64,000 nt of DNA from Labia minor (lineage: Eukaryota; Arthropoda; Insecta; Dermaptera; Spongiphoridae): the NCBI GenBank assembly GCA_963082975.1, contig OY720345.1:29334611-29398610 (forward strand). Direction: 5' to 3'. Numbering within the stretch: the stretch's first letter is position 1; every line of letters starts with the position of its first letter. The notes beneath the pieces are model-generated. The model was given only the letters and a program-made list of their open reading frames with translations, searched no databases and had not been told where the DNA came from. Of this stretch, positions 32,366-43,696 are shown in pieces. A program made the position numbers and the translations under genes.

Positions 32366-32482
32366 CATTTTTCTCAACCTTAGTGAAAATGATTCAGGAA
32401 CCTTCAAAACGTATAAAAACATCAAAATCTCAACATCGAAAATTTTCGTGATCGCAATACTATCTCTGGCGAGATAGTAAAA
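31839..32482 (+). mobile_element. Helentron-like non-autonomous element, copy 1
   Basis: Shares its whole length with 55514-56106. The 5' end reads AAATAAGCTGGAGTGTCTCC followed by ACTATCTCGC. The 3' end reads ACTATCTCTGGCGAGATAGT, a hairpin. ACTATCTCGC near the 5' end is the inverse of GCGAGATAGT in the 3' hairpin. A (CA)n(GA)n microsatellite at 32301-32365 lies near the 3' end. Asymmetric short inverted repeats, a 3' hairpin and an internal microsatellite are the plan of Helentron/DINE-type elements. No long coding frame. Confidence 0.6.
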
Positions 32483-33576
32483 ATAGTTTTTTAAGAAATA
32501 AATGGAACTGTCAAACACTGGAGTTTTTCACTTTTTGCGATCCATTAAAAGACAATGAGAATAAATTACATAATATAAATAATAACCTAAATGAGTGAGT
32601 GAAAATTTGAGAGAGTGAAGAGAAAATTGTGGACCGAATGTGAATTGGTTGAAATTGTTGACTGAGGGAATAAATGAGAAGATGTGTGAATGGTGGTGTG
32701 TGTGGGAGAGGGAAATAAAGAAAGAAGAGAGCAAGAAGTCAAAAAAAGACGGAAGAGATTTGAAAATAAAATCTGTAATGTAAATAATATCTGTAAATTA
32801 TATGTATAAATTATGGTAATTATGTATAAATTATGGTAAACCCCAAAACGGGGAAGGGTGGAGTCGATAATAAATAATAAAAAAAAAATAATAATAAATA
32901 ACCTAAACGTACGTGAAAATTAAATTCGATGTGAACTGATAGAAATCTAATGCAACATACGAATATTGATAACTGCTTATAAACTTAACAGATTTCAGTT
33001 TTTATTTTCTTTTTCTTAAAAGCTTTCAATAGTCTTAATGGTTAGTCGGCAATTACAGTTGGCAGATGTCACTTTCTTGATTTTATGGCACACAACATGC
33101 CAAAAATAAATTAAAGCATATTATTGGAGGTATTTTTAACCAATTGTCATACACGGATGCGTTTACCCTATATATATAAATATAGGTTTACATTTTTTTG
33201 TATTTATATTTAATTTTGCTTTTGGGAGCTTTTCAGATGGTAAAGAATTTATAATTAACGAAAGAAATAAAATATATAAATCCTTCTACAAGTATATTAT
33301 TGCTATTAATATTTTGATATGATTACAATTGCAGGCAGTCAAAATTTGAGAAGTTATTTTGATTTGACGGAGATCTAAAAAGAAAAAAAACGATAACTGA
33401 CATTTCATTTTGAATATATATTGGATTTCTTGACTTTAAACTATTCAATATTCTATAAATTTATACTTTACTTGTTTATAAATAATATTTTATGACATAC
33501 CACTGAATATAACTAAATATATTGTCTTTTTTATATTATTTTCCTGCAATAAGAAAATTACTATTGTGTGAATATT
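32483..33576. other. Intergenic DNA, nothing recognised
   Basis: A GA/GT-biased stretch at 32590-32760. No gene or transposon end supported. Confidence 0.5.
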
Positions 33577-34185
33577 AAAAAAGATGAATTTTGAATTATT
33601 TCGTAAAGTATTTATTGATTCATCAATAACCATTTTGTCCCCTTCAAAGTAATTTCACTCTTCCAATCGTCGAAGGACTTCTAAAATGCGCTTTTCGGTA
33701 TGGCCATCATTCTGACTTTATCTCATTAATTGTGACAAAACCCCTTCCTTTCATCGGTCTCTTCAGTTTTGAAAATAGGAAAAAGTTTTAGGGAGGCAGA
33801 TCTGGTGAATATGGTGGTTTTTGGTTACGGTTTTGTTTTTGGTCAAAAAATCACAAACGAGCAATGAAATGTGAGCTGGTGCATTATCGTGATGCAGAAT
33901 TCATGATTAGTTTTTCCACAATTCCGATGATTTGAGCTGTATTGTTTCACGCAAAAGTTGTATAAGTTCCTTGTAATATTCTTTTTTTTTTAAGTAAAAA
34001 CATCGAAGAACACGGAAAACATGACTAACTATTTCAGTTCTCAAAAACAAACTAGTGACTCAAAATGACTGATAATGTCAACATATGAGAATTTTTGTTT
34101 TTTGTTAAAAAAAAAAATTCGATAATCGAATCTACAAAACCCGAGAAAATTCAAAATTTCCCTTGTTTGAAAAGATCTCCTATAT
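33577..34185 (-). pseudogene. Mariner transposase remnant, second copy
   Basis: Related to 11678-12619 but lacking clean terminal repeats. The minus strand around 33830-33990 reads LRETIQL and then LHHDNAPAH, the motif containing the second catalytic aspartate of mariner transposases. The region nearer 33660-33760 corresponds to the transposase C-terminus seen in the other copy. Frameshifts and stops are present. Comparing copies shows the two elements lost different internal parts. Confidence 0.7.
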
Positions 34186-34643
34186 ATTGTTTTTAAATTT
34201 TTTTTTAATTTCATATAAATTATGTAGACTGTATTACTGTTGTTAATGTTAATATATCATATTAGTATTACTATTTTTATATGATTATTGGTACTTAATC
34301 GATTTGGCAATTGAAAGAAAATGAGCAAATTCAGTATTAATTTGTTTTTTTTTATAGGAAAACTTTATGATATGCATTTGGTATTAGATTTAAAAATTAA
34401 ACTACATAAAGTGAAAGGAAGAAATCTGTTATAAAATAAATTAGTTTTGTTAATAAAGATTTTTACAAATTCATCATTATCTTCATTTTCTATGTTAATT
34501 GTTATCATTTCTTAATTTTATTACTAAAACAATAAATAATTTACAATGATTATAATATATAAGTACTTACTTGCATTTCAATTACAATGCAACTGATTAA
34601 TAATTTTTCTTTCTTTGTTATGAGGCGCCAACAATAAACTATA
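34186..34643. other. AT-rich intergenic DNA, nothing recognised
   Basis: No feature seen. Confidence 0.5.
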
Positions 34644-34645
34644 TA

Positions 34646-35584
34646 GAGGTTGTATTATGGAACCTGTATTTAATATGGAACCCATTTGTTTCGTTCATTA
34701 TAACGTGCTGCACTTTTTTAACAATAGGTGGAATTGATTCTCTAGTACCAAAATCTACCATAAAAATTGAAATGGCGGTTAGTTGTTTGATAACTGTCAT
34801 TTAGTTTAAATGTTTTGTGTTTTCAATTTTAAAAAACTTTTTTTAAGGTAAGTAAAACTATTTATAATTATTACTATTGTTAATAATTTATTAATTTCAT
34901 GAATGTGCCTTAATTTATTAACGAATTATAAAATATATTGCTGAAAATAATTTGATATATAAATTTATATTCAGTTCATAGCAAGTGCATTTTTTTTAAA
35001 TGGCGATTTCTGTAATATGGACCCTTGCCGTGATGCTAATATGGAACCGGGTTCTATAATACAGACAAGGTTCCGTATTTTAGACAAACATTTAATTATT
35101 TTTTTTTATTTATTTATTTTAATTTTATTCCACATATATTTCAGATGCCAAGAAAAGCATTAATGTGTCAAATGTGGGCCCATTCAGAATGCGCAGGTGC
35201 AGAAAAAGACTATTACATTTGTGATTTCTGTTTATAATTTTATTACGGTTAAATTTTACATACATATATGTCAATGTATAATTTTTGAATAAAAAATGTT
35301 TTTTTCAAATAATTGCTGTCTATGACTGATTTTTACTAGGGTTCCATTTTACCAACACAGTAGGTTCCATATTATCAACACTTTTATCTTGAACCGTTTT
35401 TTCACTTTTTTCAAAAAAAGTGCCACTACGTCGTATAAGTAATATTAGTTGTGATATTGTACCTGGATGTCAATAGGAAAATAATGAATAAAAACATTTT
35501 ACACTGTACCCAGAGAACACAACTTTTAGATGAGCTTCAATTCACGAAAAATAAAATGGGGTTCCATATTACAACCACCTCCTC
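34646..35584 (+). mobile_element. Pogo-like transposon, 939 bp, internally deleted
   Basis: Ends GAGGTTGTATTATGGAACC and the inverse of GAGGAGGTGGTTGTAATATG, flanked by TA (34644-34645 and 35585-35586). TATGGAAC motifs (or TTCCATA) recur throughout, including 34669-34681, 35039-35047 and 35366-35373. It retains a small zinc-finger exon (35145-35237). The DDE core is gone. Pogo/Tigger relatives in insects often end in such a finger. Confidence 0.7.
35145..35237 (+). pseudogene. PHD-type zinc-finger tail exon of the pogo-like transposase
   Basis: Follows an acceptor TATTTCAG (35137-35144) and encodes about 30 residues ending at TAA 35235-35237. It reads M-C-Q-M-W-A-H-S-E-C-A-G, then Y-Y-I-C-D-F-C-L. 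The arrangement C...W-x-H-x2-C...C-x2-C matches the distal half of a PHD-like finger found at the C-terminus of many pogo/Tigger transposases. No upstream transposase coding remains. Confidence 0.6.
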
Positions 35585-35586
35585 TA

Positions 35587-37264
35587 TTATTATTGCAATT
35601 AATATTGTCCAATATCAATTGTAAGATTAAATTGTCTTTAAAAAATCATACTAGTGGAATATAATATGCAATTTTAGAGAAGCAGTCAATGCCATTGTTA
35701 TATAAAATGATTTAACATTTATTAAAATTTTCATTTGAGTAAGAAGCTAATCAAATTGGCTTCATAAATCAATTATTTACTTTTCAATGGCCAAAAAAAT
35801 TGACATTAATGATGTAAATTTTTATTATTCGAGAAACATTTTTTGAATTCGGAACAATTTGGAATCAAATAAACGCTATGACATTAAAACATAAAAAACC
35901 AAAATCTAAAAATGGAGTTAATTGATTTGGCAAGAGAAGCATTCATGTGTTCCATAATTTAAATAGTTTTTATCTTTTTAATAATGACATGATAATTTAG
36001 GTAGGTATATATTTTTGCAGTCTATATATTTACAAATAGAAAGTCTATGAGGAAATAAAAATTCCTCATCTCTATAATTTAATTATTATACTTATATATA
36101 AACATTTATTATCTTTATTATTATTTATTATGACTTTTAATCATAATAAAATTAGGAGCGGCTCAAAAACTGGTGCAAAAAAAACTGTTAGAAAGAGAGA
36201 GACAATTGCATTAGAAATGACCTTCAAAATAAATTGTTATGAAGTTAACATTGTTGAATTTTATTTATTTATTTATTTACTCTCAATTTAACAATCCAAA
36301 CAAGTATTTCCTTTTATTAAGAAAATTATCGTATAAACCGAATTTTAGTGTCTCTACTGTATTTAATGAAATTATTATATATTATATGAGGAATATAGAA
36401 ATTATATTCTATATATCAATATTAGATTATTTACAAATATTGGAAATCAATTTATTCCTCTTACTTTTCCACCCTTCATTTATTTTAACGCAGATGCTTG
36501 AATTAGTATAGAAACATACACACTTCCATTTATCATAGTTATCTTTCCTGAAATCTAGAAGTGTTAAATATGATCAGGTAAATTCATTGATTAATTAATT
36601 ATTCATTAAAAGATTACTAATGGATTAAAATTGATGAGACAATTTAAGTAGATAGCATTCTCTAATAAAAATACAATTTTTATTAATATATTTTCATGGT
36701 AGTCATGGTTATCAAAGGATACTAATGAAAAAAAAAAAATTAAAATTGCAAATGATGCGTACTATACATATCTCCTCCAATAAAGTTATGCCAGTAACAA
36801 AGTTGCTAGTAAATTGGATATCGATTTTAATTTTGTTAATATTATCGTTTTGTATAGTACTTGAATTAATAATACTACAATCCTTCTACATGGGCAGGAT
36901 TCTAAAAAATCAAATATCGAAAAGACCTTTTTCAGTGATTAAATTTTGTACATTAGCCATTGAAATGAATAATTGGAAATGTTTGAATGATTAAGCCGAT
37001 TTATAATTTAACCAGTTTCATTTTCCAGATGAATAATTTTCACATCTTTACTTGATTATAAAGGTAAATTATATATATTCAATTGATATAATCAAATCAA
37101 ATAAGTTTAATATACTTGATTAGTAATTCGTTTTGATTAATTTCTATAATTTTGTAAATTGTAAAAAAATTTATGATAAGATGAATAGTTTTAATTTTGA
37201 TCTATCTATCTATAGTTAAGTTAAATAAACACTGCCAAAAATGAAAATAAAAAACAAAATAAAA
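35587..37264. other. AT-rich intergenic DNA, nothing recognised
   Basis: Two short AT-driven open frames (36239-36511, 36725-36994) encode Ile/Leu/Tyr-rich peptides without recognisable motifs. I do not call them genes. Confidence 0.5.
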
Positions 37265-37275
37265 TTTCTTTATAT

Positions 37276-37558
37276 CCCAGGAAGGGGCACAGGTTGGGAA
37301 TCATTAGCGTTGATTCATATTCTCGTGGTACCGAGTTCAAGTCCCGGGACTGGTAATGAAATTTTTCTACCTAGGATCTATGAGATAGAGTCTATGCATC
37401 CTCTGGCGTCAAAATTGGGAAACCTCTTAATAAAAAGTAGCGCATTCGATCAAAAAAATCAAGATAAAGATTGATAGGACACGTTCTACTGATCATAAGA
37501 CACCTCATTAATATATAGGCGCTATCCTTGTATAGGATGTACAAAAGTCATAGTTTTT
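37276..37558 (+). repeat. SINE family 2, second copy
   Basis: B box GAGTTCAAGTCCCGG near 37332. The body matches 23088-23356 (AAAATCAAG-TAAAG-TTGATA, CTGATCATAAGACACCTCA). Flanked by TTTCTTTATAT at 37265-37275 and 37559-37569, an 11-bp target duplication. Confidence 0.85.
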
Positions 37559-37814
37559 TTTCTTTATATTTCTTAGGTCGTTAGAAGCTAAGAATTTAAA
37601 ACTTAAAATTCCTAAATCTTCAACTCTACAACCAAATAAGTTGACCTGTGGCCAGGTCCGAACCGACCGACAGTTTGAAGTAAATTAATTTCCAGCTACA
37701 GAAACAATTTCAAATAATTTTAATATATCTATTAATGTAATAAAAAACATATAGGCATATAACATAAATATTTTTAATTTTATTTTATTTATAATATATG
37801 TATATATTTATATG

Positions 37815-38310
37815 TAAGACCAGGCTGTGACGTCTTGAATGGCTGGATGACGTCATATAATTTTAAATCAAGAAAAAACTAATAAATATGATTTTCCCTA
37901 GGATAAAACCAATACAAAGTGCATGATTCGTGGTGATATATAAAAAAATCTCCTCATGTAAAATTTGGTGTGAAAATAACCCTTCCCTTCCTATCGTCGA
38001 TCGCTAATACTACCACTTCCGGTTCACGGATTTGCACCAAAAGTTGATCAATTCATCCCACTGATGCATTAAGTAAATATACCAAATTTCATCAAAATCG
38101 GTTGAGCCGTTCAGGCTGTACACATCTATACGGACGGACGGACGGACAGACGGACGGACAGACGGACAGACGGACGGACAGACATCATGCTAAAAATACT
38201 TTTTTCTGTTTAGAAAATGCATGATTCGTGGAGATCTGTAAAAATCTCCACATGTGAAATTTGGTGTGAAAACAATACCTCCCTTACTATCGTCGGTCGG
38301 TAAAAAGGCA
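37815..38310 (+). repeat. Dispersed repeat with (CGGA)n core, copy A
   Basis: A 92-bp segment occurs twice (37919-38010 and 38218-38310), flanking a CGGA/CAGA microsatellite (38131-38183). The block CCACTTCCGGTT...AAAAGTTGAT...ACCAAATTTCATC is shared with the Helentron-like copies at 31839 and 55514 and with copy B at 61535. Probably the 3' part of another Helentron/HINE-like family. Confidence 0.6.
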
Positions 38311-38752
38311 TGTAAGAGTTTTTTATACAAATTCAATTAAAAAAGTGAAATATATTGCTAAATCCTTGAAATACTTGTAAATGTTAAATCTTAAAGCTTT
38401 TTATAAATATATTTATAATAATTATGAGATTCTTTAATTGAATTTAAATATATTATATGAGTTTTTTAATTTTATTTATAAAAATAAAATTTTACTTAAT
38501 CTTATCTAAATCAAACAAACAAAGAGCTTTTAATTTTGGTTTGTTGTTATTTTTTTATTTTTGGATAGGATTTTCGTATATCTCTTTACTTAATCGATTG
38601 GTTAAACGAATGAAAGCCATAATCTTTTAGACTAGAAAGATTGTGGTTGATATTTAGTGAGATATGGGCGCCATGGAGTCGGCTCCAAGGGTCAGAATGG
38701 CGCCTGCAAATCTCACAACCAACTAATCCTTTCCCCATGGAAAAAAATATAA
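38311..38752. other. Intergenic DNA, nothing recognised
   Basis: A GC-richer patch at 38665-38730 is not recognised. Confidence 0.5.
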
Positions 38753-38760
38753 GTCTAATG

Positions 38761-40029
38761 CACTGATTCTCAACCACTGTACCGCGGGTTTTTGTGTGCC
38801 GCGAGATTTTCAAAATGTGTCGCCAAATTTTACAAATGTAAAGTTCAAATTAAAAAAAAAGTACTTATTTACTTTATATGTATGTTTAAATTATCGGTAG
38901 CGTTGTCATTTATACGACATAATTTACATGAAATTATAAAAAAAACACCAAGCTCAAATTTCTCATTAAAAAATGTTCTTATTGGGTCATTCCACGTCAA
39001 CTCATCCAGGCCGTTTCACCCAAAACCTCAGATTTTTATGAAAATTGGTAAATATGTTCTATTTATAAACATGAAAAACACCACCAAATTTTAATTTTTT
39101 ATCTCACATAGTTTTTGAGTATTGGCAGTTTAAAGATTGGCGTTTTTAAATTTCCGAGCCTCGTATAAGGCCAGATAAAACGTGTATTGGAGTAGAAAAT
39201 AATTTCTCATTCACTTATTTAACCTCCTATCTTGTTGAAATTTTTAAGGCATGTTCTTATAACTATGAGGAATTGTAAAAAAAATGTAACGGACCCCAAA
39301 ATATTTTAAAAAAAATTATATGTTGGACATTATAAAATTTTAAAATTACAAACAAGGTTTAGCGTAAAATGAAATATCTCGACAAGGGAATGAGATAATC
39401 AAGAACTTTTTTTTTCCTAAATTATCTACATATCTACTTGTTTGTAATTTTAAAATTTTATAATGTCCAACATATAATTTTTTTTAAAATATTTTGGGGT
39501 CCGTTACATTTTTTTTACAATTCCTCATAGTTATAAGAACATGCCTTAAAAATTTCAACAAGATAGGAGGTTAAATAAGTGAATGAGAAATTATTTTCTA
39601 CTCCAATACACGTTTTATCTGGCCTTATACGAGGCTCGGAAATTTAAAAACGCCAATCTTTAAACTGCCAATACTCAAAAACTATGTGAGATAAAAAATT
39701 AAAATTTGGTGGTGTTTTTCATGTTTATAAATAGAACATATTTACCAATTTTCATAAAAATCTGAGATTTTGGGTGAAAAAATGACTATTTTTTGGTTGA
39801 ATTGACGTGGAATGACCCATTATTTACATGTAATTATTTTTTTATTAAACGGGCTGTTTTTGTAGTACATATTATTTTATTTCTAAAATTATATTGTAAA
39901 CCTAATATCATAAACTATATTACACAGTCTATTATAGATAAGTAAATAACTTATCTTTTTCTTTGTGTGCGGACAAATTTTTAAACCGTTAAAAGTGTGC
40001 CGCGGTAAAAAAAAAGTTGAGAATCACTG
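38761..40029. mobile_element. hAT element, 1.27 kb, containing a fold-back element
   Basis: Ends CACTGATTCTCAACC and the inverse of CAGTGATTCTCAAC. A perfect 8-bp duplication GTCTAATG lies at 38753-38760 and 40030-40037. GTGCCGCG subterminal motifs occur at both ends. The same termini occur in the 229-bp MITE at 41800-42028. Two thirds of its length is a younger inverted-repeat insertion (38983-39819). No transposase. Confidence 0.92.
38983..39819. mobile_element. Fold-back transposon, 837 bp, nested in the hAT
   Basis: Starts TGGGTCATTCCACGTCAA and ends TTGACGTGGAATGACCCA. The arms, 38983-39356 and 39437-39819, are inverted copies of about 375 bp that match almost perfectly over most of their length, around an 80-bp loop. 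TTAT occurs directly before (38979-38982) and after (39820-39823), a possible 4-bp duplication. The arms differ in the 20-30 bases inside the termini. Confidence 0.85.
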
Positions 40030-40037
40030 GTCTAATG

Positions 40038-40534
40038 GCACAGATTGTGTCAATTGGTAATCCAGAAGTGGAATACATAGTTGCACCCTGAGACAATTTC
40101 ATTCTATAAAAGGCATGAATACTTTAATGTAAATTATTTTTTTAAATAAAAAATTAAGCTTTTATTATTATAATATCAAGTCAATCACCCCTTTTCATAA
40201 TGATTAAACATAAAACAAGAAGAAAATGAATAATTAATTATTTATTTTAATAATAATAAAAATTATTATTGTTAGAAAGCATTTTATCAAAATTTATTTA
40301 TTATAAGTTTTTTTTTTAATTATATATTTAGTTTATTATCTCTCTAATTTTTTAGGTTATATATTTTATGTATATATATTTATATATATATATATTACGT
40401 ACTTGCACCGTTTGTTTGTTTAATTTTTTTAATTTTAATTCAAGAATTGATAAAAAATATATTGGAAAATTTACAAGTCAAAGACTTTGGGAATTGTAAT
40501 TAAATTTTTATTTTAAATTGTTATCTATACTTTA
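40038..40534. other. AT-rich intergenic DNA
   Basis: No feature beyond a short TA-rich tract near 40370-40395. Confidence 0.5.
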
Positions 40535-41350
40535 AGGGGCTGGCATCGGAAACCAAGCCCCTGTGCTTCCTGATTCCGGCAGCCAAAATATTGAGTAGTG
40601 AGTTAGCCTGTTATAAGCTGTTACATATCGGATTAACTGGTTAATGTGAAAGCCCCAATATAATAATACCAATAATAATTAACAACAGTAAATGTGGACT
40701 ATGTAAACAACAAGATTAAACAGTGGATCAACTAAGGAATTGCACAAACTGACCACAAGCAAAGATATGACAGGGTTGCCAACTAAAACATTGAAATCTA
40801 TTGGTAAACATTACCTATCTGAAGTCACAAAAAATTATTATGAAAATCAATTTGAAAAAGTAATTGATAAAAAAACAACAAAAATATTATGGGACTTAAG
40901 AATACAAACATAAATTTGGAATAAAACATCCCAGATATCACTGTTATAGGACAACATCAAGTTCTATTTATTGACATAAATAAAGAGACTATAGCATTAA
41001 TGAAAAAACAGGAAAAAATATTAAAATACAGATTCGTGGTAAATAAAATAACTGATTATGCCAAAAAAACAGGAAAAGTGACCCCTGTTGTAATAGGTGC
41101 AGTTGGATTAATTAATTACAAAAATCTTGACAAAACATCTAAAGTCACTCAACATCAGTGACTTTTCACCGAACTATCTACAAAAAAACTGCATTGTTGG
41201 GAACATTTTACATTTTAAGACGGTATTTGGACAATTTATAGGCCTCTGGATAAAGTCCGTATGTCCTAATTGGCCAGATAGCATATAATCTTTGTAAATC
41301 TTTGCTGTACTTTTACGTTTAAACTAAACATAATAATAATAATAATAATC
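40535..41350 (+). pseudogene. 3' fragment of a LINE with a restriction-like endonuclease
   Basis: In one frame from about 40924 it reads IPDITVIGQHQVLFIDI. This is the P-D-x(12)-D pattern of the restriction-like endonuclease of R2/NeSL-type LINEs. It continues KVTPVVIGAVGLI, a block conserved near the C-terminus of such polyproteins. A shifted frame then gives ALLGTFYIL. Stops and shifts interrupt it. The 3' end has (AAT)n at about 41330-41348. Earlier sequence (40690-40800) may include remnants of the CCHC region. Confidence 0.6.
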
Positions 41351-41791
41351 CTTAATTTCAAAGAGTAATATATTTTATATATAAATATATACTTATATAT
41401 AAGTATGACCTATAATTGTGCCACCCAGAAGCCAAAGCCATTATCTCTACATATAAACAAACTGAGAAAATGAAGCCCAAAGTTCATAGTTTGTATTAAA
41501 CTCAGGGTTATTGATTACAGAAAAATGTATATTGCATTGCAATATTAGTATTCAATATTCACTTCATATGTTGCAGAGTACATTACATTACATTACATTA
41601 TATTACTAGCAAAATTTTAAAAATTGGAGTAATCGGTTTGGCTTCTGAGTGGATTATATATGGCCTTGTGATGATTTGCTCTTACACTATACAATATATT
41701 CACTCGATGAATGATTACAATTACAATTACTATTTCAACTTTTAATAATTCATAATTAAAAACATAAAATTACAAACTAAATAAATTCTCT
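41351..41791. other. Intergenic DNA with (ATTAC)n
   Basis: A pentanucleotide repeat lies at about 41582-41602. Nothing else recognised. Confidence 0.5.
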
Positions 41792-41799
41792 TATTAGAG

Positions 41800-42028
41800 C
41801 AGTGATTCTCAACCTTTTCTTTTACCCCAGTACACTTTTAACGGTTTAAAAATTTGGCGGCCCACAAAGATAAAAATTGAAAAAGTCGAAAATGTTTAAG
41901 AGCCTGATTTCAAAAACATTTTTTTCCCTTTTTTTTTAGAACCATATTGAAAAATTTTTACCTTTTTTACTTACATGTAAACATTTTATAAAACAAAAGT
42001 GCCGCGGCACAGTGGTTAAGAATCACTG
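41800..42028. mobile_element. hAT-type MITE, 229 bp
   Basis: Begins CAGTGATTCTCAACC and ends GGTTAAGAATCACTG. A perfect 8-bp duplication TATTAGAG lies at 41792-41799 and 42029-42036. Same family as 38761-40029, including the GTGCCGCGGC subterminal motif. Confidence 0.93.
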
Positions 42029-42036
42029 TATTAGAG

Positions 42037-43594
42037 AGTATCCATATTTGCAGGCCTCCTTACTATATTTAACAAGGCATTTCTTCCCTTCCAGGTGCCA
42101 TTTGAACTCTTCAAAAGTAAGCATTTACGTGCCGAGTGTCCTCATTCTAAATCCTTTCGCGATAGATCTCGCAATGAAGTGGAAAACATAATAATTAATA
42201 GATAAAGATTTTAAATATGAATAATAAATAGACTCAAATTCAAATTTAATTCTAATTTCGCTATTCCAAGTGTTAATAATATTCTCACTCATCTTTAATT
42301 AATTATAATAGTTTTGTTTTGTATAAAATTAATATATGATTACATAATCAATAAATTATATTTTTCACATGTACAATTTCAAGCCAAATTGTGACATATT
42401 GGAATTAGCAACACTTAACATATCCGATAGTATTTACATTTCTAATAATAATATTAATAATAATTATATTAGTAAATTATTATATTATTTGAATAGATTA
42501 AAAGATAATCTCTAATCTAATGTTATTTAATTACTCATAAGATTGGAATTTTATTTTATTTTTAAATGAATGTAAATTTATGTAAATAAAACAAGAAGAA
42601 AAAAATGAATATTAATAAACTTGTATGAATGAATCGAGTTGGAAGGAAAGTTGAATGTAACCCATAACAAAAAATAAATGTATATAAAAAAGGGTGTGAC
42701 CCAGAAACCCTGAGGCTCCCGAGGGATGCGTCTCAATGCGACAAATGAGGCCCAATCGAAACGACACCCACCCAATAGAATATAGTACGAGTACTCGTAA
42801 ATATATTGTATGTATTACAATTCATTCCTCTATCCCTTGTAATTCACATTATTATCTATTTCGCAGTCACCTATCACACAATATGTTGTATAAATATTTT
42901 ATTTTCCATTTATATTATTTACTCACATTTCAATTTACATAACTACATATTTTAATATTATTTAGCATCTCTTTAAAAGTACATTTACATTTGAAATTTA
43001 ATATATGAAATATTCATTATATAAAATATCCATTAGAAAAAAAATGAATTCAATGATCCTTTGTGATATATGTATAATAATATCGTAGATAGGTTTATAT
43101 ATATATATAACCTATTATTAAATAGGATAAAAAATATAGGATTAGATAGGATATAAATGTTCTGTACAGATTTTGCAAAAGTGTACTCCTCGTAAACAAT
43201 TGGACCGTTTTCAATTAAGTTGTTTGTTCCTAAGAAGCTTAATTGAATTAATTAGCAATTAATTGGATCTAATTAACGAAAACACTCTTTCAATTTTTGT
43301 CCTATCAATTTTTTTTCAACATTTCATAAGCATAATAAAGTAGATTGAAGAGTGGATTTTTAATTTGAAGCAAATTATAATAACTTTCTTGCTTTATATA
43401 TCAAAATAATCATTTCTTCATGAGTTGATAATTTAACTTAAAACCAAGCGACCAATGCGTTTATCAAAATATTTTAAAAATTATATAAAATATTGGTTAA
43501 TTTTTAAAACAATCGTATAAAGTAAATTTCAATTGATTTGAGCGAATTTAATTGTTATTTAAAAGATAATAATATTTTTAGTTATACATAGGCA
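42037..43594. other. AT-rich intergenic DNA
   Basis: A GC-richer patch at 42690-42785 (GACCCAGAAACCCTGAGGCT etc.) is not recognised. No supported gene. Confidence 0.5.
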
Positions 43595-43696
43595 CAGTGA
43601 TGGAAAAAAGTAAAAGCCAGGGCGATATTGCGCCGTCTCGACGTTGATTGCCCGATATTAGCGCCACCCTGGTGTTTACTTTTTTCCATCTCTTTG
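43595..43696. mobile_element. Small inverted-repeat MITE, about 100 bp
   Basis: GATGGAAAAAAGTAAAAGCC on the left and GTGTTTACTTTTTTCCATC on the right form a stem of about 25 bp around a GC-rich centre. No clean target duplication identified. Confidence 0.6.

Noticed and set aside
32283-32518. Open frames on both strands over the (CA)n(GA)n tract
   Set aside because: They encode only His-Thr/Arg-Glu or Cys-Val repeats produced by the microsatellite.
36239-36994. Two hydrophobic open frames that might be membrane peptides
   Set aside because: Composition follows the local AT bias. No start context, homology or splice structure visible.
38792-39094. 100-codon frame across the hAT left end
   Set aside because: Crosses the boundary between two nested transposons; incidental.
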